23,631 nucleotides of DNA, from positions 1 to 23,631 of the forward strand of contig CARUOB010000004.1 in assembly GCA_949076555.1 (NCBI GenBank). Direction: 5' to 3'. The notes beneath the pieces are model-generated. The model saw only the letters and a list, made by a program, of their open reading frames with translations. It was not told where the DNA came from and ran no database searches. Of the stretch, positions 7,903-14,830 are shown in pieces. Numbering within the stretch: the stretch's first letter is position 1; each line of letters starts with the position of its first letter. Source of the stretch: an uncultured Lachnospiraceae bacterium. GTDB taxonomy: Bacteria > Bacillota > Clostridia > Lachnospirales > Lachnospiraceae. Made by a program: the position numbers and the translations under genes.

Positions 7903-8253
7903 ATGGTTTGTGTCATTATTTTATTACTGCTTGTACCGGGAATGGTAACTTGGAAGGTTGCGGGGGAGAAGGAGCTTGCGGACTGGAAGGATGTGTGCAG
8001 GGCGGCTGTGAGCTGGCTGGTGCATGACCTGCTGATCGCCTGTCTGGTGTATGCGGCATTCTATGTCCTGAAGGGAGCGACTACCGTCAGCTTTTCCACG
8101 GATTATCTGGGGGAAGAGGTTTACTATTCCATTTACGATATCAGTTTTGTGTTCCGCTATTCCGCGCTGGCGCTTCTTGCGGCGGCGGGACTCGGTGTTT
8201 TGGAGCGGCTTGCAGGTAAAGTGTTTCGCGAAAAAGGGAAAGCGGAGGCGTGA
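7903..8253 (+). CDS. Small three-helix membrane protein, CotH N-terminus-like
   Basis: A 116-residue protein of unknown function with three predicted membrane helices (about 2-17, 38-58 and 84-103) and a basic C-terminal tail (FREKGKAEA). Its layout parallels the N-terminal membrane part of the CotH protein just upstream. Both begin with a short hydrophobic helix ending in a VPG or IPG motif, a polar stretch with a Trp, then a helix with LVYA or MLYA followed by a VSF or VFS segment. By eye this looks like a distant paralogue of that membrane module, but the similarity is weak. GGGAGG at 7892-7897 lies five bases before the start. Its stop codon overlaps the next start in TGATG, so the two are probably translationally coupled. 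It may be a membrane partner of the CotH or VTC/DUF4956 proteins. Confidence 0.75.
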   Translation: MVCVIILLLLVPGMVTWKVAGEKELADWKDVCRAAVSWLVHDLLIACLVYAAFYVLKGATTVSFSTDYLGEEVYYSIYDISFVFRYSALALLAAAGLGVLERLAGKVFREKGKAEA

Positions 8254-9164
8254 TGAAGAGAGGTAAGGCGGGACGACAGACAAAAAGAGCGGCCTGCGCA
8301 GCTTCGATTTTGTATGTGGCAGCGCTCCTTACAGCCTGCGCGGGAGAGAACATGGCAGCGCGGCGGCCCGGTATAGACGAAGGGGCCGTGCAGGAAGAAG
8401 AGTGGCTGGCGGCGCGGACGAAAGAAGAGCGCAGAACCAAGCATGATCTGCGGACGGAGCCGGAGGAGCCGGAAAAAACGAAGCGGATTGATCTGGATTC
8501 CTGTGAAGGCGGGAAGGTGATGGTTGCTGACGGCGGGGATATTTGGCTTTCCGGTAGTCTGGAGGGACAGGTCGTGATCGACGCAGAGGAGGACGAGCTG
8601 GTGCACCTGTATTTGGCGGGGGTAGAGATTACCTCGTTAAACGGACCGGCGCTTTATATAGAAGAGGCGGCCAAAATAGTTGTGACACTTGTGTCGGAAA
8701 CGGAGAATGTGCTGGCGGATGCTCCTGATTATACGGACTATGAGGATGCCCCGGCCTGTCTTTATAGTGTCTGTGACCTTACTGTCAACGGAGACGGTGC
8801 ACTGCGGGTATCTGGCTATTACGAGGACGGCATCCGCGGGAAAGACAGCGTTAAACTTTTGGACGGCACCATTTCGGTACAGGCCAAGGGCGACGGCATC
8901 CGGGGTAACGACGGCATTTATATGCAGAATGCGCATGTGAGCATAGAGAGTGAGAAAAACGGTCTGCGCACGGTGAATCAGGGCGCAGGGGACCGGGGCG
9001 TCATAGAAGTAAACGGAGGCGCGCTCTCGGTGGTGGCGGGAACAAACGGCCTATGTGCCGCTTCCGACTTGTATTTGTATCAGGGAAAGGGCAGCATCAA
9101 AGCAGTGGAGGAAAGGGTGCGGACGGAAGGAACCGCCTATATCGCGGAGAGCTTTATGCAGTAG
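8253..9164 (+). CDS. Lipoprotein with Cthe_2159-like carbohydrate-binding beta-helix
   Basis: A 303-residue predicted lipoprotein. A basic N-terminus and hydrophobic stretch lead to the lipobox LTAC with Cys29, so it should be anchored on the outer face of the membrane. The mature part begins with a charged, Glu/Arg-rich linker (about 35-90). After that come repeated beta-strand rungs rich in Gly and Asp, such as DGIRGKDSVKLLDGTISVQA, DGIRGNDGIYMQNAHVSIES and NGGALSVVAGTNGL. This is the pattern of the Cthe_2159 family, whose founding member from Clostridium thermocellum is a beta-helix that binds polygalacturonate. This copy is short for the family. The ATG at 8253 is chosen because GGAGG at 8244-8248 fits it and it overlaps the upstream stop. 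It may bind the surface glycan or a CotH substrate. Confidence 0.83.
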   Translation: MKRGKAGRQTKRAACAASILYVAALLTACAGENMAARRPGIDEGAVQEEEWLAARTKEERRTKHDLRTEPEEPEKTKRIDLDSCEGGKVMVADGGDIWLSGSLEGQVVIDAEEDELVHLYLAGVEITSLNGPALYIEEAAKIVVTLVSETENVLADAPDYTDYEDAPACLYSVCDLTVNGDGALRVSGYYEDGIRGKDSVKLLDGTISVQAKGDGIRGNDGIYMQNAHVSIESEKNGLRTVNQGAGDRGVIEVNGGALSVVAGTNGLCAASDLYLYQGKGSIKAVEERVRTEGTAYIAESFMQ

Positions 9165-9214
9165 CGCAAGGAGCGCGTGTTTCGTGGAAATGACGGGTGC
9201 GGGGTGCAAAAGCG

Positions 9215-9916
9215 GTGACGGAGTATAGACACGAGTATAAATACAGAATAGACGCCGGGCAGAGGGCGGTGCTTCAACTCCGGGCGCAGGGCGTTCTGGA
9301 GCGGGATGCTCACGCGGGGGCGGACGGGGCATATCTGATCCGCAGTCTCTATTTTGACAGCCCGGACGACGCCTGCTTTTATGAAAATGAGAACGGGGAC
9401 GATCCCCGGGAGAAATACCGCATACGGTTTTATAACTGCGATACATCCTGGATCAGTCTGGAATGCAAGGCGAAGTCCAGAGGTATGACGAAAAAGACGG
9501 CGTGTCCGGTTACGCCCGACCAGTGCAGACAGTTTATGGCGGGCGTCGTACCGGAGCCTGTGAGAGCCGTTTCTCCTGCGCAGGCTGCCATGTTCACGCA
9601 GATGCGGCTAAAAAGCCTGCGTCCTGTGGTGATTGTGCAGTACACCCGTATGCCCTTTGTGTGCGAGGCGGGGAATGTGCGGGTGACATTTGACGACGGT
9701 ATTGCTTCTTCCAATGATATTGGAGGGTTCTTGCAGACAGAAATACCGCTTCGCAGCGTCCTCGGCACGGGGGAAAGCATTCTGGAGGTAAAGTGGGACG
9801 AACTTCTGCCCTCTTACATCAGCGGGCAGATGGCGCTCGATTCTTTACAGTGGACGAGCTTTTCCAAATATTATCTATGCCGGAAATATAATTGCTACGG
9901 GGGAGTGAGAGTATGA
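9215..9916 (+). CDS. VTC-domain protein, polyphosphate-polymerase-like
   Basis: Related to the catalytic domain of yeast Vtc4, which makes polyphosphate from ATP in a triphosphate-tunnel fold. The basic and acidic tunnel residues expected of the fold are visible in order: EYRHEYKYRI, RSLYFDS, KYRIRFYN, LECKAKSRGMTKK, VVIVQYTRMPF, VRVTFDDGI and ILEVKWDELLP. There are no membrane segments, so it should act in the cytoplasm. The GTG at 9215 is preferred because the protein then begins at MTEYRHEYKY like relatives; a GTG at 9197 would add six residues. The ribosome binding site is weak (GGGGTG). It overlaps the DUF4956 gene by four bases (ATGA), and the VTC/DUF4956 pairing recurs in bacteria. Whether it makes polyphosphate or acts on another triphosphate substrate is open. 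Confidence 0.87.
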   Translation: MTEYRHEYKYRIDAGQRAVLQLRAQGVLERDAHAGADGAYLIRSLYFDSPDDACFYENENGDDPREKYRIRFYNCDTSWISLECKAKSRGMTKKTACPVTPDQCRQFMAGVVPEPVRAVSPAQAAMFTQMRLKSLRPVVIVQYTRMPFVCEAGNVRVTFDDGIASSNDIGGFLQTEIPLRSVLGTGESILEVKWDELLPSYISGQMALDSLQWTSFSKYYLCRKYNCYGGVRV

Positions 9917-10587
9917 GCTTGATTGATATTTTCAAACAATCGTTTCTGGAAGGTTATGCATCCGTTCGGATCGATTTGGCCCAGATCGTGATATGTATGG
10001 TGATTACGGTGCTGATTGCCGCCTATATTTTTTTGATCTACAGGTCGATCAATAAAAATGCTTTTTACAACCGTAATTTTAATCTCTCCCTGATCGCGCT
10101 TTCCGTGATCACGGCGGCGGTGATTCTGACGATCCAGTCAAACATTGTGATTTCCCTTGGCATGGTCGGTGCGCTTTCCATTGTGCGGTTTCGCACTGCC
10201 GTCAAAGATCCCATGGATCTGGTGTTTCTGTTCTGGTCAATCAGCGTCGGCATCATATGCGGTGCGGGCTTCGCGGTGGTGGCGGTAGTTGCATCAATCG
10301 TCATAACTGTGATAATATTATTATTTGACAGGGTGCCGTCCGGCGTGCCTGCGGTGATCCTTTTGGTGAACACTTCCGATTATAAGGCGGAAGGGCGGAT
10401 TATGGAGATTGTGGAAAGGCACTGCAGCATGTTTCAGGTAAAAGCGCGCAATCTGACGAAAGATAAGCTGAACATGGCAGTGGAAGTTAAAACGGGAACA
10501 GGAGGCAGACTGGTGGAGGAGCTGATGGATCTTCCGGGCGTCACCTCCGCGTCTCTGGTGGATCACGATGGGGAAGTGACTTTCTGA
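9913..10587 (+). CDS. DUF4956 integral membrane protein
   Basis: A 224-residue membrane protein of the DUF4956 family. One N-terminal helix (about 17-42) is followed by a cluster of hydrophobic segments (about 55-142) holding the hallmark GMVGALSIVRFRTAVKDP, and then a cytoplasmic alpha/beta domain (about 145-224). The hallmark resembles the GALSIVRFR element of MgtC-like membrane proteins. The ATG at 9913 overlaps the VTC stop codon and is preceded by GGGGGAGTGAG, so it is chosen over an earlier start that would lie within the VTC gene. Its tight coupling to the VTC gene suggests a two-part machine, a cytoplasmic nucleotide-consuming enzyme with a membrane channel or anchor, much as yeast VTC couples synthesis to translocation. 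This role is inferred; the family has no established function known to me. Confidence 0.88.
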   Translation: MSLIDIFKQSFLEGYASVRIDLAQIVICMVITVLIAAYIFLIYRSINKNAFYNRNFNLSLIALSVITAAVILTIQSNIVISLGMVGALSIVRFRTAVKDPMDLVFLFWSISVGIICGAGFAVVAVVASIVITVIILLFDRVPSGVPAVILLVNTSDYKAEGRIMEIVERHCSMFQVKARNLTKDKLNMAVEVKTGTGGRLVEELMDLPGVTSASLVDHDGEVTF

Positions 10588-10622
10588 CAACAAAAACTTT
10601 TTTAAGAACAGGAGAAGACGCG

Positions 10623-11492
10623 ATGAAAGGAATTATTTTAGCAGGCGGTTCGGGTACCAGACTCTATCCGTTGACCAAGGCGGTGTCCAAACAGATTATG
10701 CCGGTGTATGACAAACCGATGATTTATTATCCGCTGTCTATTTTGATGCTGGCGGGAATCAGGGAGATTCTCATTATTTCCACACCCAGAGACCTTCCGG
10801 TTTTTCAGGAGCTTTTCGGCACGGGGGAGCAGCTTGGGCTGCACATGGAGTATGCGGTGCAGGAGTCTCCGAGAGGACTGGCAGACGCTTTTATCATCGG
10901 CGCTGATTTTATCGGTACGGACAGCGTGGCGCTGATACTTGGCGATAATATTTTCTACGGACAGAGCTTTTCCAAAGTCCTTAAGGAGGTGGCGGCCAGA
11001 GAGAGCGGCGCGACCATCTTTGGCTACTATGTGAGAGACCCGAGAGAGTACGGTGTGGTGGAGTTTGACGAGAACGGCATGGCTTTGTCCATCGAGGAGA
11101 AGCCGGAGCATCCAAAGAGCAACTATGCGGTGCCCGGGCTCTACTTTTATGACAATGACGTGGTGGAGATCGCGAAGAACGTGAAACCCTCCGCCAGAGG
11201 TGAGATAGAGATTACAAGTGTGAACAATGAATATCTGCGCAGGGGAACGCTTCGGGTGGAGACGCTTGGGCGCGGTTTCGCATGGCTGGATACGGGCAGC
11301 CACGATATGCTGCTCGACGCGGCGGACTTTGTGGCGGCGTTCCAGAAACGGCAGGGGCTTTATATTTCCTGCATCGAGGAAATCGCGTACAGGAGAGGAT
11401 TTATTAATAAGGAGCAGCTTCTTAAGCTGGCGGAGCCGCTTATGAAAACTGCTTACGGACAGTATATAGTAGAGGTTGCAAATGGACTCTAA
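10623..11492 (+). CDS. rfbA: Glucose-1-phosphate thymidylyltransferase
   Basis: Makes dTDP-glucose from glucose-1-phosphate and dTTP, the first step of dTDP-rhamnose synthesis. The nucleotide-binding signature GGSGTRLYPLT lies at residues 8-18, followed by SKQIMPVYDKPMIYYP. The metal-binding LGDNIFYG has Asp108, and the later EEKP and WLDTGSHD motifs are present. The length of 289 residues is normal. AGGAG lies about eight bases before the start. It follows the DUF4956 gene after only 35 bases and overlaps the next GH25 gene by 11 bases, so all are probably on one transcript. No unusual residues were noticed. Confidence 0.97.
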   Translation: MKGIILAGGSGTRLYPLTKAVSKQIMPVYDKPMIYYPLSILMLAGIREILIISTPRDLPVFQELFGTGEQLGLHMEYAVQESPRGLADAFIIGADFIGTDSVALILGDNIFYGQSFSKVLKEVAARESGATIFGYYVRDPREYGVVEFDENGMALSIEEKPEHPKSNYAVPGLYFYDNDVVEIAKNVKPSARGEIEITSVNNEYLRRGTLRVETLGRGFAWLDTGSHDMLLDAADFVAAFQKRQGLYISCIEEIAYRRGFINKEQLLKLAEPLMKTAYGQYIVEVANGL

Positions 11493-12837
11493 GCGGATGA
11501 GGCGGGCGATGGCCGTTATGATCGTCGTATTTTTGGCGGTGTTTGCGGTGATCGCCGTTGTGAATTTAGATGCGGTGAAACGCAAGCTCGGCTTTGCCGT
11601 AGAAGAGCCTGCGGCAGAGGAGGAGCTTTCACCGGAGGAGACGGCGGTGCCGGAAGAGGGACAGATAGGAGGCGATCTGTCTGCTTTTCTGAGGGATGAA
11701 ACCTTTTTTGACCCGGAAGTAAAGTTTAAGAGCATCGAGTCTTACTCCGGCAGGAATGTGTCGCTGATGATGAGTTCCGTGGCCAAAGATCTGCGGATTA
11801 TGGTGGTGGACAGCGTCGGCCGTCTGGTGACGGGGGCGGATTTTACCGTCACGATTCAGGATGTGGGCGAGTACACGGACAATGACAAGGATGGCGTAAT
11901 CTACGTGGACGGTCTGCGCTCCGGGGAGTACAGCGTGTTCCTCAATGAGAAGGACGGATTCCGCGTGCCAAACACCATCACGACGATACAGGTGCGGCAG
12001 GATATCGAGTACCGGGTGCTCGACAACATTGAGTATCTGATGCTGACTGAGGACGACATCGACCCCGAGAAGGAGGATAAGGCGGTCAATGGAGCCGAGG
12101 AGGAAGCGGATGGCACGGAGCATATGGAGCTTCAGTTTGACAAAGGCAGCGCGAAGCTCGGCATCGACGTGTCCAAGTGGAATCAGGAGATCGACTGGGA
12201 GGCAGTGAAGGATGCGGGCATTGAATTTGCCATTATCCGATGCGGATACCGTGGTGCGTCCACGGGTGCGCTGGTCATCGATCCCAGATACAAAGAGAAT
12301 ATAGAGGGCGCGATCTCGGCGGGCATTCCCGTGGGTGTTTATTTCTTTACGCAGGCGTTGGATGAAATAGAGGCTGTGGAGGAGGCGTCCATGGTAATCC
12401 GTCTGATTGAAAATTATGATGTGGATTATCCGGTATTCCTCGACAGCGAGAGCGCCGGAGGCAAGGGGCGCGCCGACGGTTTGGACAGCGACGAGCGGAC
12501 AAGAGCGCACAGGGCTTTCCTGCAGACCATAGAAGCGGCGGGTTATGAGACGGGCGTATATGCTTCGCGCAACTGGCTGAGTGACAGGATAGATATGGCA
12601 CGGCTGTCGGACTACAGGATTTGGCTTGCAGAATATGCGGACGCACCTACATACGATGCGTACTACTATCATATGTGGCAGTACACCTCCAAGGGAACGG
12701 TGGACGGTATTTCCACAAATGTAGATCTGAACCTGTGCTATATGAATATAGACACTTCGATCAATCACGCCAAAGGCGCGGGAGGATATTCCGGCGTAGT
12801 AAACGGGGATACGGGAAATGTACCAGTAGCAGAGTGA
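11482..12837 (+). CDS. Membrane-anchored GH25 muramidase, second copy
   Basis: A 451-residue peptidoglycan muramidase anchored by one N-terminal helix (residues about 9-27). An acidic Glu/Pro-rich linker leads to a SpaA/prealbumin-like domain (about 95-200, with NDKDGVIYVDGLRSGEY). The GH25 domain runs from about 227 to 430, with GIDVSKWN (Asp229) and the DxE pair Asp321/Glu323 in FLDSESAGG. It is a clear paralogue of the GH25 protein at 692-3538, sharing the catalytic domain and the DKDGVIY domain, but it lacks the acidic N-terminal tract, Big_2 domains and cell-wall-binding repeats. The ATG at 11482 is chosen because AGAGGT lies upstream; it begins inside rfbA, indicating coupling. A muramidase embedded between rhamnose genes suggests local wall opening for polymer insertion or attachment. 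Confidence 0.92.
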   Translation: MDSKRMRRAMAVMIVVFLAVFAVIAVVNLDAVKRKLGFAVEEPAAEEELSPEETAVPEEGQIGGDLSAFLRDETFFDPEVKFKSIESYSGRNVSLMMSSVAKDLRIMVVDSVGRLVTGADFTVTIQDVGEYTDNDKDGVIYVDGLRSGEYSVFLNEKDGFRVPNTITTIQVRQDIEYRVLDNIEYLMLTEDDIDPEKEDKAVNGAEEEADGTEHMELQFDKGSAKLGIDVSKWNQEIDWEAVKDAGIEFAIIRCGYRGASTGALVIDPRYKENIEGAISAGIPVGVYFFTQALDEIEAVEEASMVIRLIENYDVDYPVFLDSESAGGKGRADGLDSDERTRAHRAFLQTIEAAGYETGVYASRNWLSDRIDMARLSDYRIWLAEYADAPTYDAYYYHMWQYTSKGTVDGISTNVDLNLCYMNIDTSINHAKGAGGYSGVVNGDTGNVPVAE

Positions 12838-12839
12838 AA

Positions 12840-12955
12840 AGAACTTCTAAAGACGTCCCGCCATCAGACGGTACGCCAAGAAGTTCTAGGAGTTGCTTTG
12901 CAACTCCGTTTCACTCGGGAGAATGCCAAAAGCGGGCATTCTCCGTATTGGAGAA
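12840..12955 (+). other. Array of hairpins between the GH25 gene and rfbC
   Basis: Three perfect inverted repeats follow each other: AGAACTTCT/AGAAGTTCT (12840-12848 with 12879-12887), GGAGTTGC/GCAACTCC (12889-12896 with 12900-12907, three-base loop) and GGAGAATGCC/GGCATTCTCC (12918-12927 with 12935-12944). A fourth pairing, TTCTCC/GGAGAA (12939-12944 with 12950-12955), reuses the 3' arm of the third, so the two exclude each other. None is followed by a strong U-tract. The array may be an attenuator, an mRNA processing point or a small repeat element. Confidence 0.6.
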
Positions 12956-13005
12956 GATGGGCGCGGGCTGAACGGCAAATGGTAAATGGCAAGGAGGAGA
13001 CTAGG

Positions 13006-13557
13006 ATGGGAAAAATAACGGTGGAGACATGCGAGATTGAAGGATTAAAGGTGATCACCCCGGCGGTGTTTGGGGATAGCAGGGGTTATTTTATGGAGAC
13101 CTATCACTATGAGGATTACAAGGCGGCGGGGATTGATCAGGTTTTCGTACAGGATAACCAGTCTTCGTCCGTGAAGGGTGTGCTCAGGGGATTGCATTTC
13201 CAGATCAATTATCCGCAGGATAAGCTGGTGCGCGTGATTTCCGGGGAAGTTTTTGATGTGGCGGTGGATCTGCGGCCTGGCTCAGCGACTTACGGCAAGT
13301 GGTACGGCGTAACGCTCTCGGCGGAAAATAAAAAGCAGTTTTTCATTCCGAAGAATTTTGCCCATGGCTTTGTAGTGCTGTCGGATTTCGCGGAGTTCGC
13401 CTATAAGTGTACGGACTTTTACCACCCCAACGACGAGGGCGGCATTCTCTGGAATGATCCTGAAATCGGGATCGACTGGCCGATTCCGGAGGGCATGGAG
13501 CTTATCATGTCCGACAAAGATAAAAATTGGGAGGGGCTTTCCAAATGTAAAAAGTGA
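13006..13557 (+). CDS. rfbC: dTDP-4-dehydrorhamnose 3,5-epimerase
   Basis: Epimerises dTDP-4-keto-6-deoxyglucose at C3 and C5 to dTDP-4-keto-L-rhamnose. The cupin-type active site is intact: RGLHFQ with catalytic His64, the KLVRVISGEVFDVAVDLR strand pair, FAHGF with His120, and YKCTDFYHP with its conserved Tyr. At 183 residues it has normal length. The ATG at 13006 is chosen because AAGGAGGAGA sits about seven bases upstream and the fold starts at once; a longer reading frame would run into the hairpin array. It is followed within 24 bases by the exporter permease gene. The next enzyme of the pathway, RfbD, is not encoded here. Confidence 0.96.
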   Translation: MGKITVETCEIEGLKVITPAVFGDSRGYFMETYHYEDYKAAGIDQVFVQDNQSSSVKGVLRGLHFQINYPQDKLVRVISGEVFDVAVDLRPGSATYGKWYGVTLSAENKKQFFIPKNFAHGFVVLSDFAEFAYKCTDFYHPNDEGGILWNDPEIGIDWPIPEGMELIMSDKDKNWEGLSKCKK

Positions 13558-13580
13558 GGATGCCCAAAAGAGGCATGCTC
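13556..13580 (+). other. Hairpin spanning the rfbC stop and wzm ribosome binding site
   Basis: GAGGATGCC (13556-13564) pairs with GGCATGCTC (13572-13580) apart from one G-G mismatch, around CAAAAGA. The AGAGG used by the permease gene lies in the loop and 3' arm, so folding would mask it until ribosomes finish rfbC. The sequence resembles the third hairpin of the array upstream of rfbC (12918-12944). Confidence 0.5.
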
Positions 13581-13581
13581 C

Positions 13582-14640
13582 ATGGAATTGAAGAAGGCAA
13601 AAGATATGAGCGAAAACAGGCAGACAGAGAAAAATTTCAAAAAGAAGAAAGTGTTTCCGAAGTCCGCGGCGATAGCGATATTCTGGGGGCTTGGTCTGCT
13701 TTTGGCCTCTGTGCTGATTCTGCACCACAATCCGCTGGCGGATCAGGTGACGGAACAGATGAAGAAAGTCAGCGGTTGCGTACTGTTAACCTTTACCTGC
13801 ATCATGTTTACGATATACTATGACCGGATTGTGACCATTCCGGTGGAACTTTTTCAGAGCAGGGGGTTGATCTGGAAACTGGCAAAAAATGACTTTAAGA
13901 AGCGTTACGCGGGTTCCTATCTGGGAATGGTGTGGGCGCTGGCGCAGCCCGTGGTGACGGTGCTGATGTACTGGATTGTGTTTGACAAAGTGTTTCAGGC
14001 GAGGGTGGAGTTCGTGGCGGCAGACGGCGAAACGCCGCCCTATGTGCTGTATCTGATGGCCGGGCTGGTACCATGGTTCTATTTCTCGGAGGCGATTTCG
14101 CAAGGGACGATGGCACTTGTGGAGTACACCTATCTGGTCAAGAAGGTCGTGTTTAACATCAGCATTCTGCCGATTATCAAGGTGATAGCGGCCACCTTTA
14201 TCCATGTGTTTTTCGTGTGCATTCTGCTGGTGGTGGCAGTGTGCTATGGCTATATGCCTACCATTTACACCATACAGCTTCTCTATTACAGCCTGTGTCT
14301 GATTTTCTTCGTGTTGGCGCTGAGCTATCTGACCAGCGCGCTGGTAGTTTTTATTAGGGATTTGCAGCAGGTGATCAGCATTGCGCTCCAGATCGGTATG
14401 TGGGCCACCCCCATCATGTGGAATATCAAGATGCTTCCAAGCGATAACATGAAGACGCTTTTTAAGCTGAATCCGCTTGTATATATCGTAAACGGCTACC
14501 GGAGTGCGATTTTTGAGGAAGAATGGTTTTGGGAGCACTTTTACTCGTCCACTTACTTTTGGATCTTCACGATCAGTATGTTTTGTATCGGAACGCTGGT
14601 CTTCAGAAGACTGAGAAGTCATTTTGCGGATGTGCTATAA
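13582..14640 (+). CDS. wzm: ABC-2 type polysaccharide exporter permease
   Basis: Membrane subunit of a Wzm/TagG-like ABC transporter that moves lipid-linked polysaccharide out of the cytoplasm. The family core starts near residue 95 with the interface-helix segment IWKLAKNDFKKRYAGSYLG, followed by about six hydrophobic segments including WALAQPVVTVLMYWIVF and the conserved WATPIMWNIKMLP near residues 273-285. The protein ends in the usual short basic tail (RRLRSHFADVL). At 352 residues it is longer than the usual 260-280 because of an N-terminal extension of about 85 residues that carries two extra hydrophobic helices (about 28-46 and 62-78). The start at 13582 is supported by AAGAGG eight bases upstream; an alternative ATG at 13606 would remove eight residues. 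Its ATPase partner lies about 190 bases downstream. The gene symbol is by function. Confidence 0.9.
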   Translation: MELKKAKDMSENRQTEKNFKKKKVFPKSAAIAIFWGLGLLLASVLILHHNPLADQVTEQMKKVSGCVLLTFTCIMFTIYYDRIVTIPVELFQSRGLIWKLAKNDFKKRYAGSYLGMVWALAQPVVTVLMYWIVFDKVFQARVEFVAADGETPPYVLYLMAGLVPWFYFSEAISQGTMALVEYTYLVKKVVFNISILPIIKVIAATFIHVFFVCILLVVAVCYGYMPTIYTIQLLYYSLCLIFFVLALSYLTSALVVFIRDLQQVISIALQIGMWATPIMWNIKMLPSDNMKTLFKLNPLVYIVNGYRSAIFEEEWFWEHFYSSTYFWIFTISMFCIGTLVFRRLRSHFADVL

Positions 14641-14643
14641 GCC

Positions 14644-14684
14644 GATCGAGCAAGCTCGATCACGAGGACTGCTACGCAGCCTCG
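14644..14684 (+). other. Two adjacent hairpins after the wzm gene
   Basis: GATCGAGC (14644-14651) pairs perfectly with GCTCGATC (14654-14661). CGAGG plus CTGC (14663-14672) then pair with GCAG plus CCTCG (14676-14684), leaving one bulged A. Both begin within four bases of the stop codon. No U-tract follows. They may protect the upstream message or set the ratio between permease and ATPase. Confidence 0.55.
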
Positions 14685-14744
14685 GCGTAACTGTGGAATG
14701 AAACAGGGCGACAGCCTGCGAGCGAGAAGGAGCAAAGCGGATTC

Positions 14745-14828
14745 GAGCTGGGGCAATGCGCATAAGAAAAGGTGGAATAAGCGCGGATAAGAGCTGCGAT
14801 AATGCGCATAAAAACATGAGGAAATAAG
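14745..14828 (+). repeat. Imperfect 46-bp tandem duplication before wzt
   Basis: GAGCTG followed by AATGCGCATAA and a purine-rich GGAATAAG-type tail occurs at 14745-14780 and again at 14791-14827, with a period of 46 bases. The second copy supplies the GAGG used as the wzt ribosome binding site. The first copy has a similar GGTGG but no start codon after it. The remainder of the 190-base gap (14685-14744) is purine-rich and shows no gene. Confidence 0.65.
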
Positions 14829-14830
14829 TA

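Noticed and set aside
9190..9226. ATG at 9190 as start of the VTC gene.
   Set aside because: It is in another frame and reaches a stop after twelve codons; GTG at 9215 fits the family start.
11629..12768. Minus-strand open frame of about 379 residues opposite the second GH25 gene, and a similar one (3559-4638) opposite rfbB.
   Set aside because: Both lie wholly within well-supported genes and have no ribosome binding site or domain; they are shadows of biased codon use.
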